A DNA stretch of 32,578 nucleotides from Lewinella cohaerens DSM 23179 (GTDB taxonomy: Bacteria > Bacteroidota > Bacteroidia > Chitinophagales > Saprospiraceae): assembly GCF_000379805.1 (NCBI RefSeq), contig NZ_KB903543.1:66238-98815 (forward strand), given 5' to 3'. A model generated the notes under the pieces. The model worked only from the letters and a program-made list of their open reading frames with translations, was not told the DNA's origin and ran no database searches. Below are positions 8,467 through 17,483 of this stretch, in pieces (the first letter of the stretch is position 1; each line of letters begins with the position of its first letter). The position numbers were made by a program, and so were the translations under genes.

Positions 8467-9454
8467 ACTGAAATATTTTATCTATTGTTGGTTGAATAAC
8501 GGGGCGGCCCGTTTGTTGTTCGGCTTGCGGAAAACCTCCAATACTGAGGGTATTAACTTCCGAAAGCACTCGTTTACCATCATCATCCACCAAGGTATCG
8601 GCACCATAAATAAGGATGCCCGCTTGTTGAAGTTTGGGGTTTATTGTTGAAATGATTGCTTCTTCATCCGGCGTCACCTCGGTGGGTACCGAAGTACCTC
8701 CTTGGGCAACATTGCACAACCAGGAATCCTGCGCAGGTAGCCGCAACGAAGCGGCCATAATTTGACCACCTACGACAATGATTCGTTTATCACCCTGGTT
8801 GACGTTTTTAAGGAACTTCATCCCCAGCATCCCGTCTGTTTGAAGGATGCCTTCTATTTCTTTCAAATAGGTCGCCGTATCATGGATAGTCGTCCCGTCG
8901 TCCAGTTTGTTGCCGTCAATTTTTAGCAAGCCACGCCCGCCGTATTCCTTTAATGGTTTTAATACGATGGGAAACTTGGCCGCAAAATCCAGCACATCCG
9001 CCACAGATTGACACAAACACATGGAAGGACTTACCTCTGGAAAATTAAGTAAGAATTGCTTGTTACTCGTTTGTAAAATTCCATTAGGATGATTTACAAT
9101 GGCTTTTCCATCCAACAAATCCGCCAGCCAAGTCAGGAATTCATCACTGATCGGGCGGGGCAACCGCAAGAAGACGAGGTCATAATCCTGAGGGTTAACC
9201 GTCTTGATATTTTTTACCAGATGGTCGCCGTCTATGGTGTAGGAAAAAGAATCGGTGACCGTAGCCGCCTGTAATTCTTGCCCTGTTTGCCCATTAAAAA
9301 ACGGATCATTTCCAGCCCACGATCGGCTGGCAATATCAATCCCCGCACAACGGGAATGTGTACGCATTTGCCGCAGCAAAGCGTAGATAGAATTTTCGGG
9401 GCTATGTCCTTTGTGATCCGTCAGGACAAGTACCCTATACTGTGCCTTTATCAT
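8441..9454 (-). CDS. GshB-like ATP-grasp ligase
   Basis: This 337-residue protein resembles prokaryotic glutathione synthetase. An N-terminal pre-ATP-grasp domain ('YDLVFLRLPRPISDEFLTWL', 'IVNHPNGILQTSNKQFLLNF') is followed by an ATP-grasp domain. ATP-grasp motifs include 'PIVLKPLKEYGGRGLLKI' (nucleotide lysine and glycine loop), 'NVNQGDKRIIVVGGQIMAAS', and the metal-binding 'LSEVNTLSIGGFPQ' (E-x-N). GshB joins glycine to gamma-Glu-Cys, but no GshA is nearby, so a different amide substrate is possible. It overlaps the upstream 448-residue gene by 4 bp and the downstream AstE-like gene by 26 bp. The fold is firm; the exact reaction is open. Confidence 0.9.
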   Translation of the reverse strand: MIKAQYRVLVLTDHKGHSPENSIYALLRQMRTHSRCAGIDIASRSWAGNDPFFNGQTGQELQAATVTDSFSYTIDGDHLVKNIKTVNPQDYDLVFLRLPRPISDEFLTWLADLLDGKAIVNHPNGILQTSNKQFLLNFPEVSPSMCLCQSVADVLDFAAKFPIVLKPLKEYGGRGLLKIDGNKLDDGTTIHDTATYLKEIEGILQTDGMLGMKFLKNVNQGDKRIIVVGGQIMAASLRLPAQDSWLCNVAQGGTSVPTEVTPDEEAIISTINPKLQQAGILIYGADTLVDDDGKRVLSEVNTLSIGGFPQAEQQTGRPVIQPTIDKIFQYADAHYAG

Positions 9455-10797
9455 ATCATAATTTCATCCAGTAGCGTCCGGTCATTATTCAACGACTTGA
9501 AAAGACGCATCCGAAATTTACCTTTACTGTTGTAAAGGTTTTTACACATTTTATCAATAGCAATCGTGGACAATACGGTTTGAATGTAAGCCTCTATAAG
9601 GTCATCAAGACCAAGTCCGAGCTTATTAAAATCCCGTCGGTCCGTCAACATTAAACGGTTGGTATCCGAGCCCCATTCATTTTCTGCGTGCTTAATAGAA
9701 AGGTTTGTACCCAGCATACTCCACGAATCACTACCATTGGTGATATTATCAGCGAGGGGTTCTGCGGCCCGCCGCGAATAGACACACAGTGGTTTGATAC
9801 CGTCTTTGGTACTGCTAACCATTAGACGAAGATCAGTCACATAAGTTTCTCCTTTTGAAGTAGGAATTGTACCAACATGATAAAACTTACCTGTACTACT
9901 GGTAGAGCTCCAATTATAGTTGCCAATCAAGCTTTGTACAATGAAGCGCTGGTATTCCATATCCAGCTCCATGAAGCTATCTAACTCCTTTTCACTAATG
10001 ATGGTGTAAACCCCCTGACCGGCATTGCTGTAGGGGATTTTTATTACTGCTTGCCCGCCAAGTTTTTGCACCCAGAGCGGGATTTCTTCTCTACTAACAT
10101 CCCAGATCGTCTCCGGAATATTGATTTTCAGCCCACACTCTCGTAGCTCTGTATTGTAAATATCGTAAGCTTTAGCGGCGACCATTTTGTTGCGCCCTCC
10201 AGCCAGGCAAGCCACGATAGGGTTGAGCAGCTTTGTTTTACACTGTAGCGGAAGGCGATTCCAAGGCTTCTGAGTAACATAGCGAAAAGCAGCCCGTAGT
10301 GGCACCCACTCTCCTTCATGTTTTACGTACACCCAATCGTCTTCGATTTTAATGTGGGTATTAGCCTCTCCTTTATAATAAGGAATCAACAATACCTCTT
10401 CCTCCATAACATCTGCAATAACGGCTGCATAACCAGAGGCCTCCATAAAGTTTTTATCGTAGATCAGGCCAAGCCTGCCTTTGCCCATGCCTTTTTTCTT
10501 TTTCAATAAAGGCTTGAAAGTACGTTCAATAAGAAGGCGATAAGAACCGTCTTCCTTATTGTCATCCAGGAGTGGCATCGACTTTTGTCCCGAAGGGCAA
10601 GAGTTATTTTCAAGGATGACCATCTGGCGCTTTCCTGTAGCAGAAGTAGCATTGATCAAATCCGCACCGCTCCACAGAAAGTATTTGCACTCATAGTCCA
10701 GTACTTCTTCCAATTTTGCTCGTTTCACCATTGGATGAAGATGACAATAGCGAGTGATGATCCTCTCTTTGGAAAGATTAAGAAAAAAGCTCACCAT
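9451..10797 (-). CDS. putative circularly permuted ATP-grasp ligase (N-terminus uncertain)
   Basis: The frame encodes 448 residues from the first ATG. I read it as an ATP-grasp enzyme from motifs, not from a recognised family. 'VILENNSCPSGQKSMP' near the N-terminus looks like the E-x-N metal-binding motif. 'AVIKIPYSNAGQGVYTI' looks like the lysine plus glycine-rich loop, and 'TDLRLMVSS' with 'VYSRRAAEPL' like the later ATP-grasp strands. Having E-x-N before the glycine loop is the order of circularly permuted ATP-grasps such as glutathionylspermidine-synthetase-like ligases. The frame stays open upstream of the ATG for 39 codons (to 10915) and reads like protein ('GSFRSENHWYPKALNATIHP'). It contains no ATG, GTG or TTG, so the true start may be a rare codon such as ATT near 10896. 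This is the first gene of the four-gene operon. Confidence 0.65.
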   Translation of the reverse strand: MVSFFLNLSKERIITRYCHLHPMVKRAKLEEVLDYECKYFLWSGADLINATSATGKRQMVILENNSCPSGQKSMPLLDDNKEDGSYRLLIERTFKPLLKKKKGMGKGRLGLIYDKNFMEASGYAAVIADVMEEEVLLIPYYKGEANTHIKIEDDWVYVKHEGEWVPLRAAFRYVTQKPWNRLPLQCKTKLLNPIVACLAGGRNKMVAAKAYDIYNTELRECGLKINIPETIWDVSREEIPLWVQKLGGQAVIKIPYSNAGQGVYTIISEKELDSFMELDMEYQRFIVQSLIGNYNWSSTSSTGKFYHVGTIPTSKGETYVTDLRLMVSSTKDGIKPLCVYSRRAAEPLADNITNGSDSWSMLGTNLSIKHAENEWGSDTNRLMLTDRRDFNKLGLGLDDLIEAYIQTVLSTIAIDKMCKNLYNSKGKFRMRLFKSLNNDRTLLDEIMI

Positions 10798-10897
10798 TGG
10801 ATGAATAGTAGCATTGAGTGCCTTGGGGTACCAATGGTTCTCACTACGAAAGCTTCCAGGTTGGACTGGCTGTATGTTGGATGGATCTTCGATAATA

Positions 10898-11107
10898 AAA
10901 TGTTTTAGTTGGGATTAGGTAAATAGTAAATTCCCCGCAAATATGTTCGCTTTATCCCAAGTATACTAGTGAAAATAAAAATCGTCGTTATTTTTTTTCC
11001 CATACGATCGTCAATATCACACCAGCCCTTATTTCGAAGAGAGAGGTCGCATTTTTGAAGCATAGAATTTGAATATCCACTATTAATTACTTCAAACATA
11101 CACGACC
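10898..11107. other. AT-rich divergent intergenic region
   Basis: This gap separates the leftward ATP-grasp operon from the rightward subtilase. A minus-strand CATATTTG (10945-10938) is one mismatch from the TAnnTTTG -7 box and could serve the operon; no good -33 partner is seen. A 64-codon frame at 10905-11099 (-) has no protein-like character. No hairpin or repeat stands out. Confidence 0.35.
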
Positions 11108-13825
11108 ATGCGATTTTTAACTATTCTCTTTTTCTTTCTTTCTTCTTTATCTCTGGCTACAGCACAAGCTTTTGTTGCCCCTCAGCTTACCGAAGCGCTG
11201 AATTTAGGCCAGCCCTTAGAAGTAGTAGTAACCTTTCACGGAGATGATACTCCTACTATTGCTAACCTTGGCTTACTTGAATCTATTGGGATTACCCAAG
11301 GAGCTACCTTGCAATCACTACCTATTGCTGGTGTGATCGCTACCCCAACACAAATTAATACGCTCGCTGCTAACCCCAGTGTACGTTCTTTGTTTTTGAA
11401 TTATGACATCGATTACGAGAACAATCGTGCGACAGTAATTACCGGCGTTGACCAATTAAGGACCGACCCTATCATCACCGCTCAGAATGGGGGCTTGCCC
11501 GTCTCAGGCAGTGGTATAGGCGTCATCATTAACGATAGCGGTGTGGATGGCACTCACCCTGACCTGGAGTTTGGTACTAACCTGGTTCAAAACGTTGCAG
11601 CCCATGCCAACCTCAATTCCTATTCTGGCATTTTGCCTTACACGCCTATTGAAGACGTACCTAATACCGACGCTGCCGGAGGACACGGCACCCACGTGGC
11701 AGGTATTGTAGGGGGTACCGGCATAGCATCACAGGGTCTTTATGAAGGGGTAGCTCCTGGCGCCGATCTTATTGGCTATGGTGCAGGTGCAGCAGTAGCA
11801 CTGCTTGATGTCCTTTCTGCCTTTGATTATGCTATTGTCAAGCAATTCCAGTACGGCATCCGGGTAGTGACCAACTCTTGGGGAACGACCAGCGATGCAG
11901 GTACCGACTTCAACCCTTCTGACCCTATCAACGTTGCTACAAAAAAATGTACAGATCGTAATATTGTCATTGTATTCTCGGCGGGCAACTCTGGTGCTTC
12001 TTCGGGTACCATTACCGGAAACTATAAAAAAGCTCCTTGGGTAATTTGTGTAGCTGCCGGTGACAAGCAGGGGCGCCTGACGGATTTCTCTTCACGTGGT
12101 CGCGACAACGTAGGCGGTACAGTGGTCGTTGATGGTCAGACTTTCACTTGGGAAGATCGCCCTACCGTCACTTCACCAGGAAAAGCAATTATTTCTACCA
12201 GAGCTATTTCTCCTATTGGTGTGTTGGGCACCCCCGACGATATTGAAACGATAGAACCTGCTCACCTACCCTACTATACAACACTTGATGGCACCTCTAT
12301 GGCAGCACCTCACGTAGCTGGTATTGTAGCACTGATGCTGGAGGCAGACCCCACGCTGAATCCGTACGAGGTAAAAGCCATTATACAACAGACTGCTACT
12401 AACATTCCTGGCCGTGCAGGTTGGGAAGTAGGCGCAGGCTACGTAAACGCTTACGCTGCGGTAAACACCATTTTTGGAAATGCCAGCAATTACGGAAGCT
12501 CCCTAAATATCAATCGCAACTTTAACAGCAATGTATTAACAGCAAGTACTACAGAAAACTTTACTGTAGAGTATCTCCCTGGTGATACCGAGCAGCTTAC
12601 TTTTGAAGTGGCTTCGGGTACGACGACGCTGGAAGCCAAGACCGTTATTGGTGGTGTATTGGGCGAAACCGGCAACCTCTTGAACTTAGTATTATTCTCA
12701 CCTAGTGGACAACGCTATAGTGCAGGTATCCCTGTAACCTTTACCTTGAGTGTTGGACGCGGAGTAGCTGTAGCTAGCCCTGAATCCGGTACCTGGACCC
12801 TAAGTATTGAAGGATTAAATGGCTTGGCCTTACCTGAAACCGTAGAGGGTACTATCACCCAAAGTGTTATTTCCGGTGCTACCGGGCTGGATGATGTAAA
12901 TGGTCACGACAACGAGGCATCTATTCGCCTCGCAGTGAGTAACCGCTTGATGGACAGTAATGGTAATAATTTCGAACCAGAAGCTTTATTGACCCGCTTG
13001 GAGCTCGCCGATTACCTAATGATGGGCCAGGGTGTTCGCCAGTACCTTTCCTCAACCGGCACACTACAATTTCCTACCCTCAATGGCAATGCAAGTCTAC
13101 TGGCCGAATCAGTAATGGCTACCGGTGCTGCTTTGCGCGATAGTGAATCAAACAGTAGCCCATTAATGACAACAACTGCCAATGGCTTTGATGCAAACGG
13201 TACCGTAACACGCGCCGAACTAGCCTACACTTTGGCTCAAAGCCTGGGCTTAGAAGACTATGCCAACTCCCTCGCCAATGACCCTATCACTGTCAACGTT
13301 GATGGAGAAACCATTGACGTAGAAGATGCAAACGACATCCCCACAGCCTTGCGCGGACACGTACAAGCAGCTCTGAACCTTAATTTGATCAATGTATACT
13401 ACTCTATCACTCAAAATCCTTTTGGTTTAGGATTTACCATACATGCACACTTTCAGCCAAATACGGAGATCAGCCGTGTGGAGTTTGCAGTAATTGCTAC
13501 CCGTACTTTTGATCAGTGGGTAAACCCTACCCAGAATTTCACCGTTCCACAAAGTGATACATCAGGCGCTGATTTTGAATTGAGTGTTTACCCAAATCCT
13601 ACGACAGATCGCTTGTTTGTAAAAACCAACATGTTGAACATCGAAACACCAGGAAAAGTAACCCTCCTCAACAACGGTGGGCAGATCATTTACCAAAACC
13701 AGACCCTGCTTTTCCCTTACGGGGAAATACAATTAAACGTAGCTTCTTATCCTAAAGGACAGTATTTCTTACGCCTGGAAACCGAAGCTGGTGAGCAGTA
13801 CACCAAAGCAATTGTACTGAACTAA
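11108..13825 (+). CDS. secreted S8 (subtilisin-like) peptidase with SLH-like repeats and T9SS sorting domain
   Basis: This 905-residue exoprotein begins with a signal peptide (to about residue 19, ...LATAQA) and a short I9-like prodomain. The subtilase catalytic triad is D143 ('INDSGVDGTHPDLE'), H193 ('GGHGTHVAGIVGG') and S397 ('DGTSMAAPHVAGIVAL'), with the oxyanion Asn in 'VFSAGNSG'. A beta-sandwich region follows (about 470-590). Residues about 598-808 contain three SLH-like units with the 'F.P...(L/V)TR.EL' signature: 'FEPEALLTRLELADYL', 'FDANGTVTRAELAYTL', 'FQPNTEISRVEFAVIA'. The C-terminus ('LSVYPNPTTDRLFV' to 'YTKAIVLN') is a type A T9SS sorting domain. The predicted product is a cell-surface or secreted endopeptidase. 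SLH-like modules on a Bacteroidota T9SS protease are unusual. Confidence 0.93.
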   Translation: MRFLTILFFFLSSLSLATAQAFVAPQLTEALNLGQPLEVVVTFHGDDTPTIANLGLLESIGITQGATLQSLPIAGVIATPTQINTLAANPSVRSLFLNYDIDYENNRATVITGVDQLRTDPIITAQNGGLPVSGSGIGVIINDSGVDGTHPDLEFGTNLVQNVAAHANLNSYSGILPYTPIEDVPNTDAAGGHGTHVAGIVGGTGIASQGLYEGVAPGADLIGYGAGAAVALLDVLSAFDYAIVKQFQYGIRVVTNSWGTTSDAGTDFNPSDPINVATKKCTDRNIVIVFSAGNSGASSGTITGNYKKAPWVICVAAGDKQGRLTDFSSRGRDNVGGTVVVDGQTFTWEDRPTVTSPGKAIISTRAISPIGVLGTPDDIETIEPAHLPYYTTLDGTSMAAPHVAGIVALMLEADPTLNPYEVKAIIQQTATNIPGRAGWEVGAGYVNAYAAVNTIFGNASNYGSSLNINRNFNSNVLTASTTENFTVEYLPGDTEQLTFEVASGTTTLEAKTVIGGVLGETGNLLNLVLFSPSGQRYSAGIPVTFTLSVGRGVAVASPESGTWTLSIEGLNGLALPETVEGTITQSVISGATGLDDVNGHDNEASIRLAVSNRLMDSNGNNFEPEALLTRLELADYLMMGQGVRQYLSSTGTLQFPTLNGNASLLAESVMATGAALRDSESNSSPLMTTTANGFDANGTVTRAELAYTLAQSLGLEDYANSLANDPITVNVDGETIDVEDANDIPTALRGHVQAALNLNLINVYYSITQNPFGLGFTIHAHFQPNTEISRVEFAVIATRTFDQWVNPTQNFTVPQSDTSGADFELSVYPNPTTDRLFVKTNMLNIETPGKVTLLNNGGQIIYQNQTLLFPYGEIQLNVASYPKGQYFLRLETEAGEQYTKAIVLN

Positions 13826-13856
13826 TACCTTGAGTTGATTGATCAATAATTTTAAA

Positions 13857-13893
13857 GCCCCGTTATTAGCCACTTGCTAATGACGGGGTATTT
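13857..13893 (+). terminator. hairpin after the subtilase gene
   Basis: A 13-bp stem (13858-13870 with 13876-13888) carries a 5-nt loop. Its one imperfect pair is U·G in plus-strand RNA. It sits 32 bp after the subtilase stop and is followed by TATTTT. It lies only 37 bp before the next gene's start, so it separates two same-strand genes. Confidence 0.65.
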
Positions 13894-13925
13894 TGAAGTT
13901 TTATTCGCCTCAGAAATGTACCCCT

Positions 13926-15200
13926 ATGAAATACTTTTTCGCGATTCTTATTACACTCCTTTTTCAGCAAACCATTGTTGCTCAAAACAACTTCAACGAA
14001 GATTTCGACCTCAATCTTGGCACACTCAACAATCAGAATCAATGGAGCGGCAATGCTAGCTTTCAAGTGATTACTGATGCTATGACGCTCGCCGATTATC
14101 CGCAGAACAACGCAGACGGGCAGGTCTTGCAATTGCAGAGTAGCGGTGGAAACATTGGTCGCGACAACTTGTTGGCAACCTCTTTTGCCAGTGGTGCTGC
14201 CTACCTATCCTTCCTGGTTCGAATTGATAATGAGAGCCAGCTACCTACTTTTCCTGATTACCAAATGGCGGTAGAAAAGGAGGCCTTCGCGAGTACTTTT
14301 GCCGGGTTTGGTTTTTATAAAGACCAGTTAAGTGGTGTGATAAAAGCCGCCTTAACGACGCAATCTATAGCCGACGAAGTTACCAGCACTGCTACTTTTG
14401 CTGCAGCTACCGTTTACCATGTGGTTCTGAAGTACGAATTTATCGTCGCAGGCAACGACCTTCTCAAGGTGTACATCAGTCCTGACTTCATGCCTCAAGA
14501 GCCAGTTTCTCCTACTTTAACAACTACTGTCAATGGAACAGGTTTGCCTGATCAAATTGGGCGTATTTTGATCAATGCTCCAGCAGCTAGTATTAACATG
14601 ATGGTTGTAGATGGGATTCAACTGGGTAATGTCTGGAATGGTTTTTTCGACCTCGGCCTGCTTCCTGTAGAGCTTTCTGAGTTCCGGGGAGAAGTCACCG
14701 ACAGTGGCACTCAGCTTTACTGGCAGACCCGCACAGAACACAACAACCAATCTTTTATGGTTGAACGCAGCATTGATGGCAAGAACTTCAATACCATCGG
14801 CGAAGTGGCTGGCAACGGTGATAGTCAACAGACCATCAATTATAAGTATACCGACCCTAACCCTAATTTTGGAATGAATTATTATCGCCTTACCCAGGTT
14901 GATTTTTCGGGTGAGTGCAGTCAGAGCGAAATCATTGCCTTAAATAGCACAACTAAATTTGCACGGATCAACCTCTACCCCAACCCTACCAGTAGTTTTC
15001 TTACTGTTAATTTCCCAAATATCGATGTTAACAATATCTCCATCCGCAGAAGCGATGGTACTATCATGCCACTAAACTATCAAGAACAGTCTACCTCTCG
15101 ACTATTGATCGATATTCGAAGCTATGAGCCAGGGTGGTATGTGATAGAAATTTATAGCAATGGAGTCGGTTACGACCAGGAACTGTTTGTGGTGCAGTGA
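13926..15200 (+). CDS. T9SS-sorted secreted protein with LamG-like N-terminal domain
   Basis: I chose the ATG at 13926 because it opens a clean signal peptide (MKYFFAILITLLFQQTIVAQ); the ATG at 13893 falls at the foot of the preceding terminator. The mature protein (424 residues with signal) starts with a beta-rich region of concanavalin/LamG type ('EDFDLNLGTLNNQNQWSGN' through 'VVDGIQLGNVWNGFF'). It continues with the fibronectin-like module often found before T9SS tails in Bacteroidota ('VELSEFRGEVTDSGTQLYW', 'NYYRLTQVDFSG'). It ends in a type A sorting domain ('INLYPNPTSSFLTVNFP' to 'YDQELFVVQ'). No catalytic residues are recognised. The likely role is adhesion or binding at the cell surface. 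Confidence 0.85.
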   Translation: MKYFFAILITLLFQQTIVAQNNFNEDFDLNLGTLNNQNQWSGNASFQVITDAMTLADYPQNNADGQVLQLQSSGGNIGRDNLLATSFASGAAYLSFLVRIDNESQLPTFPDYQMAVEKEAFASTFAGFGFYKDQLSGVIKAALTTQSIADEVTSTATFAAATVYHVVLKYEFIVAGNDLLKVYISPDFMPQEPVSPTLTTTVNGTGLPDQIGRILINAPAASINMMVVDGIQLGNVWNGFFDLGLLPVELSEFRGEVTDSGTQLYWQTRTEHNNQSFMVERSIDGKNFNTIGEVAGNGDSQQTINYKYTDPNPNFGMNYYRLTQVDFSGECSQSEIIALNSTTKFARINLYPNPTSSFLTVNFPNIDVNNISIRRSDGTIMPLNYQEQSTSRLLIDIRSYEPGWYVIEIYSNGVGYDQELFVVQ

Positions 15201-15808
15201 GCATTAAATTAGGCTAAGGGGAAGTTTTAGACCTGTATTTGTGAAAGGTAAATAGTAGGCATAACACCCGCTTGTGGGAGGGTTCCCACCCAGCTGCCGG
15301 ACCGCCAAATCCGCCCTCGGTCAACCGACCACAAAGGGCGTGCGACATCACCTGCTACCATAGCAGGTAGCAGCCAAACAATACGCAAAAAAAACCGATG
15401 AATGCCCCCTTGACAAGATGGGGGGTAGTACCTCTGATTTTCTTAAAGATTGTCAATTCTTCAAGGAAATGCTAAGGTATGAAATCAGATCAAAAAAACA
15501 CAAATAATATTCAACAATATTACTTAAAGCAAAAAAAATATCAAGAACTGGAAGGAAGTAACCGAAGTACTAACCATCGTACCCAAATTGGTAATCTGCC
15601 GTAGCTGTGGGACGATCTGACCGCCAGTGCCTAATGAAAAAGGAGAATTCTTGATGTTTCAGGCAAAGAGGGCACCTGGTGCAAAGAAATTCTTAAGAAC
15701 CTGCAATTTTGTTATACACCTTAAACTTCTCTTTCCCCTTCCATTTCCGATTTTACCCTAACTTTAGGAGGTTTAACATCATTGTTTCACTTGACTTAAT
15801 CATGCATT
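15201..15808. other. 608-bp non-coding gap with a run of hairpins
   Basis: The left part (about 15266-15425) is GC-rich and holds consecutive inverted repeats. These are GTGGGA/TCCCAC (15274-15289), CGCCC/GGGCG (15312-15340) with a nested CGGT/ACCG, CCTGCTA/TAGCAGG (15351-15367), and CCCCC/GGGGG (15405-15424). An 8-bp TCTGATTT/AAATCAGA pair follows at 15433-15489. The right half is AT-rich. A short stretch at about 15545-15720 reads weakly protein-like in one frame but has a stop and no recognisable family. TAACTTTA at 15759-15766 could be a -7 box for the M28 peptidase. Confidence 0.5.
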
Positions 15809-17398
15809 ATGACTAATCGCTTACTAGTGTTCGTATTTTTGTTGGTCGCGACCTTCACCATGGCTACTGCCCAAGAAGAGGTGAATAAGGACATCAACGA
15901 CCTGATCCGAAAACACGGTCTGGACCAAAGCCAAGCCATGGAAATTGCAGGCTGGATCACTGACGTCTACGGCCCGCGACTGACAGGCTCGCCAATGCTG
16001 GACAAGGCTACCGAATGGGCCCAAAATACCCTGACCGAATGGGGTATGGCCAACGTACATCTGGAAAGTTGGGGACCTTTTGGGCGCGGCTGGGAAATGA
16101 CTCATTTTGAAATGCACGCCAACGGGCCCGGCTACTGGCCGATCATTGCCTACCCAAAAGCCTGGTCTCCTTCGGTAAAAGGCACCGGGGAGGTCATCTA
16201 TCTCCAGGCAAATAAAGAAGAAGACTTGGCCGCTTACAAAGGAAAACTGAAAGGGAAGTTTGTGTTATTCGACACGACGCGTCAGGTAGAGGAACTATTT
16301 GAACCCGCTGCAAAAAGACATAATGCCGAAAGCCTACTGGAACTGGCGAATGCTCCGGAACCTACGCCACGCCCACGCCGCAATTACCGTGATTTAAGTG
16401 GCTTTACTTTCAACCAGAAGCTCTGGCAATTTCTTGGCGAAGAACAGCCTTTGGCCGTTTTGACCCGTAGCTATAAAGGCGACCTGGGTACTGTATTTGT
16501 ATCCGGTGCCCGAACAGCGGAAGGCAGAGCTCAAAATGTGGACCGCGAAGTAGTGCCTCAATTCACTTTGGCGGTAGAACATTACAATCGAATTTTCCGA
16601 AACCTCCAGCGCGGCATTCCCGTACAGCTCAGTGTAGAGCTGGAGGCTCACTATACCAACCCGGACGGAATGGAACATAACATCATCGCTGAGATCCCCG
16701 GAACGGACCTGAAGGACGAGGTGGTCATGTTCGGTGCTCACTATGACTCTTGGCATACCGGTACCGGCGCAACCGATAACGGCGCTGGTTCTACAGTGAT
16801 GATGGAAGCAGCCCGTATTTTACTGGAAACGATTAAAGAAAGTGGCATCCAGCCCCGGCGGACCCTACGCTTGGCGTTATGGACTGGCGAAGAGCAAGGC
16901 TTGTTTGGATCCCGTGGCTACTCCAGAGAGCATTTTGCAACGTTCCCCCCCGATAACAATACGCCACAAAGCTTGAAACCGGAGCAGGAAAAAATCTCTG
17001 CCTACTACAATCTGGATAACGGCACTGGTAAAATCCGGGGTGTTTATATGCAAGGAAACGAGGCGGTAGCTCCCATTTTCCGAGCTTGGCTGGAGTCCTT
17101 CAAAGATTTGGACGCCAGCACGCTGAGCTTATCCAATACTGGCGGCACGGATCACCTGGCCTTTGATGCCGTTGGTATCCCCGGCTTTCAATTTATCCAA
17201 GAGCCTATGGCTTATTTTGCGCGTACGCACCACTCTAATATGGATAACCTGGACCACCTCGTAGAAGCCGATCTGGCCCAAGCGGCTACCATCATTGCTT
17301 CTTTTGTATTCCATACCGCCATGCGAGATGAGATGATGCCGCGGAAGCCTTTTGAGGTGGAAACGACGGCAGAGGACAATGGTTCCAACGAAAAATAA
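15809..17398 (+). CDS. secreted M28-family zinc aminopeptidase
   Basis: This 529-residue metallopeptidase starts with a signal peptide (MTNRLLVFVFLLVATFTMATAQ). It has an inserted PA-like domain (about 120-285, with the Arg/Pro-rich linker 'PEPTPRPRRNYRD') and a C-terminal M28 catalytic domain. Zinc and catalytic residues are visible: H311 and D313 in 'FGAHYDSWH', bridging D323 in 'ATDNGAG', catalytic E361 and E362 in 'WTGEEQGLFGS', D448 in 'GGTDHLAF', and the terminal His in 'RTHHSNMDN' (474/475). Such enzymes remove N-terminal residues from peptides in the periplasm or outside the cell. No T9SS tail is present. Together with the upstream subtilase it suggests protein scavenging. It converges on the GNAT gene. 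Confidence 0.93.
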   Translation: MTNRLLVFVFLLVATFTMATAQEEVNKDINDLIRKHGLDQSQAMEIAGWITDVYGPRLTGSPMLDKATEWAQNTLTEWGMANVHLESWGPFGRGWEMTHFEMHANGPGYWPIIAYPKAWSPSVKGTGEVIYLQANKEEDLAAYKGKLKGKFVLFDTTRQVEELFEPAAKRHNAESLLELANAPEPTPRPRRNYRDLSGFTFNQKLWQFLGEEQPLAVLTRSYKGDLGTVFVSGARTAEGRAQNVDREVVPQFTLAVEHYNRIFRNLQRGIPVQLSVELEAHYTNPDGMEHNIIAEIPGTDLKDEVVMFGAHYDSWHTGTGATDNGAGSTVMMEAARILLETIKESGIQPRRTLRLALWTGEEQGLFGSRGYSREHFATFPPDNNTPQSLKPEQEKISAYYNLDNGTGKIRGVYMQGNEAVAPIFRAWLESFKDLDASTLSLSNTGGTDHLAFDAVGIPGFQFIQEPMAYFARTHHSNMDNLDHLVEADLAQAATIIASFVFHTAMRDEMMPRKPFEVETTAEDNGSNEK

Positions 17399-17403
17399 GA
17401 GAT

Positions 17404-17455
17404 CGTAGAGGGATTACCGACGTAACCCCTCTACGCCTTTCACCCCCGAAGGGGT
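17404..17455. terminator. convergent terminator region, two hairpins
   Basis: A 14-bp stem (17404-17417 with 17422-17435, 4-nt loop) has one mismatch, A/C on plus and G·U on minus. It lies between the convergent M28 and GNAT stops, so it can act on both. A second hairpin (17442-17455) reads ACCCC-TTCG-GGGGT on the minus strand, a C(UUCG)G tetraloop, and so suits the GNAT transcript. Confidence 0.65.
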
Positions 17456-17483
17456 CACTTACACGAATACCGAAAGTTACCGC

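Noticed and set aside
10905-11099. 64-codon minus-strand frame upstream of the ATP-grasp operon
   Set aside because: AT-rich intergenic sequence with no protein-like pattern, and it would overlap the likely N-terminal extension of the ligase gene in another frame.
15545-15720. Possible transposase or zinc-finger remnant ('VPKLVICRSCGTI', then a stop)
   Set aside because: Too short, interrupted by a stop, and no family could be named with confidence.
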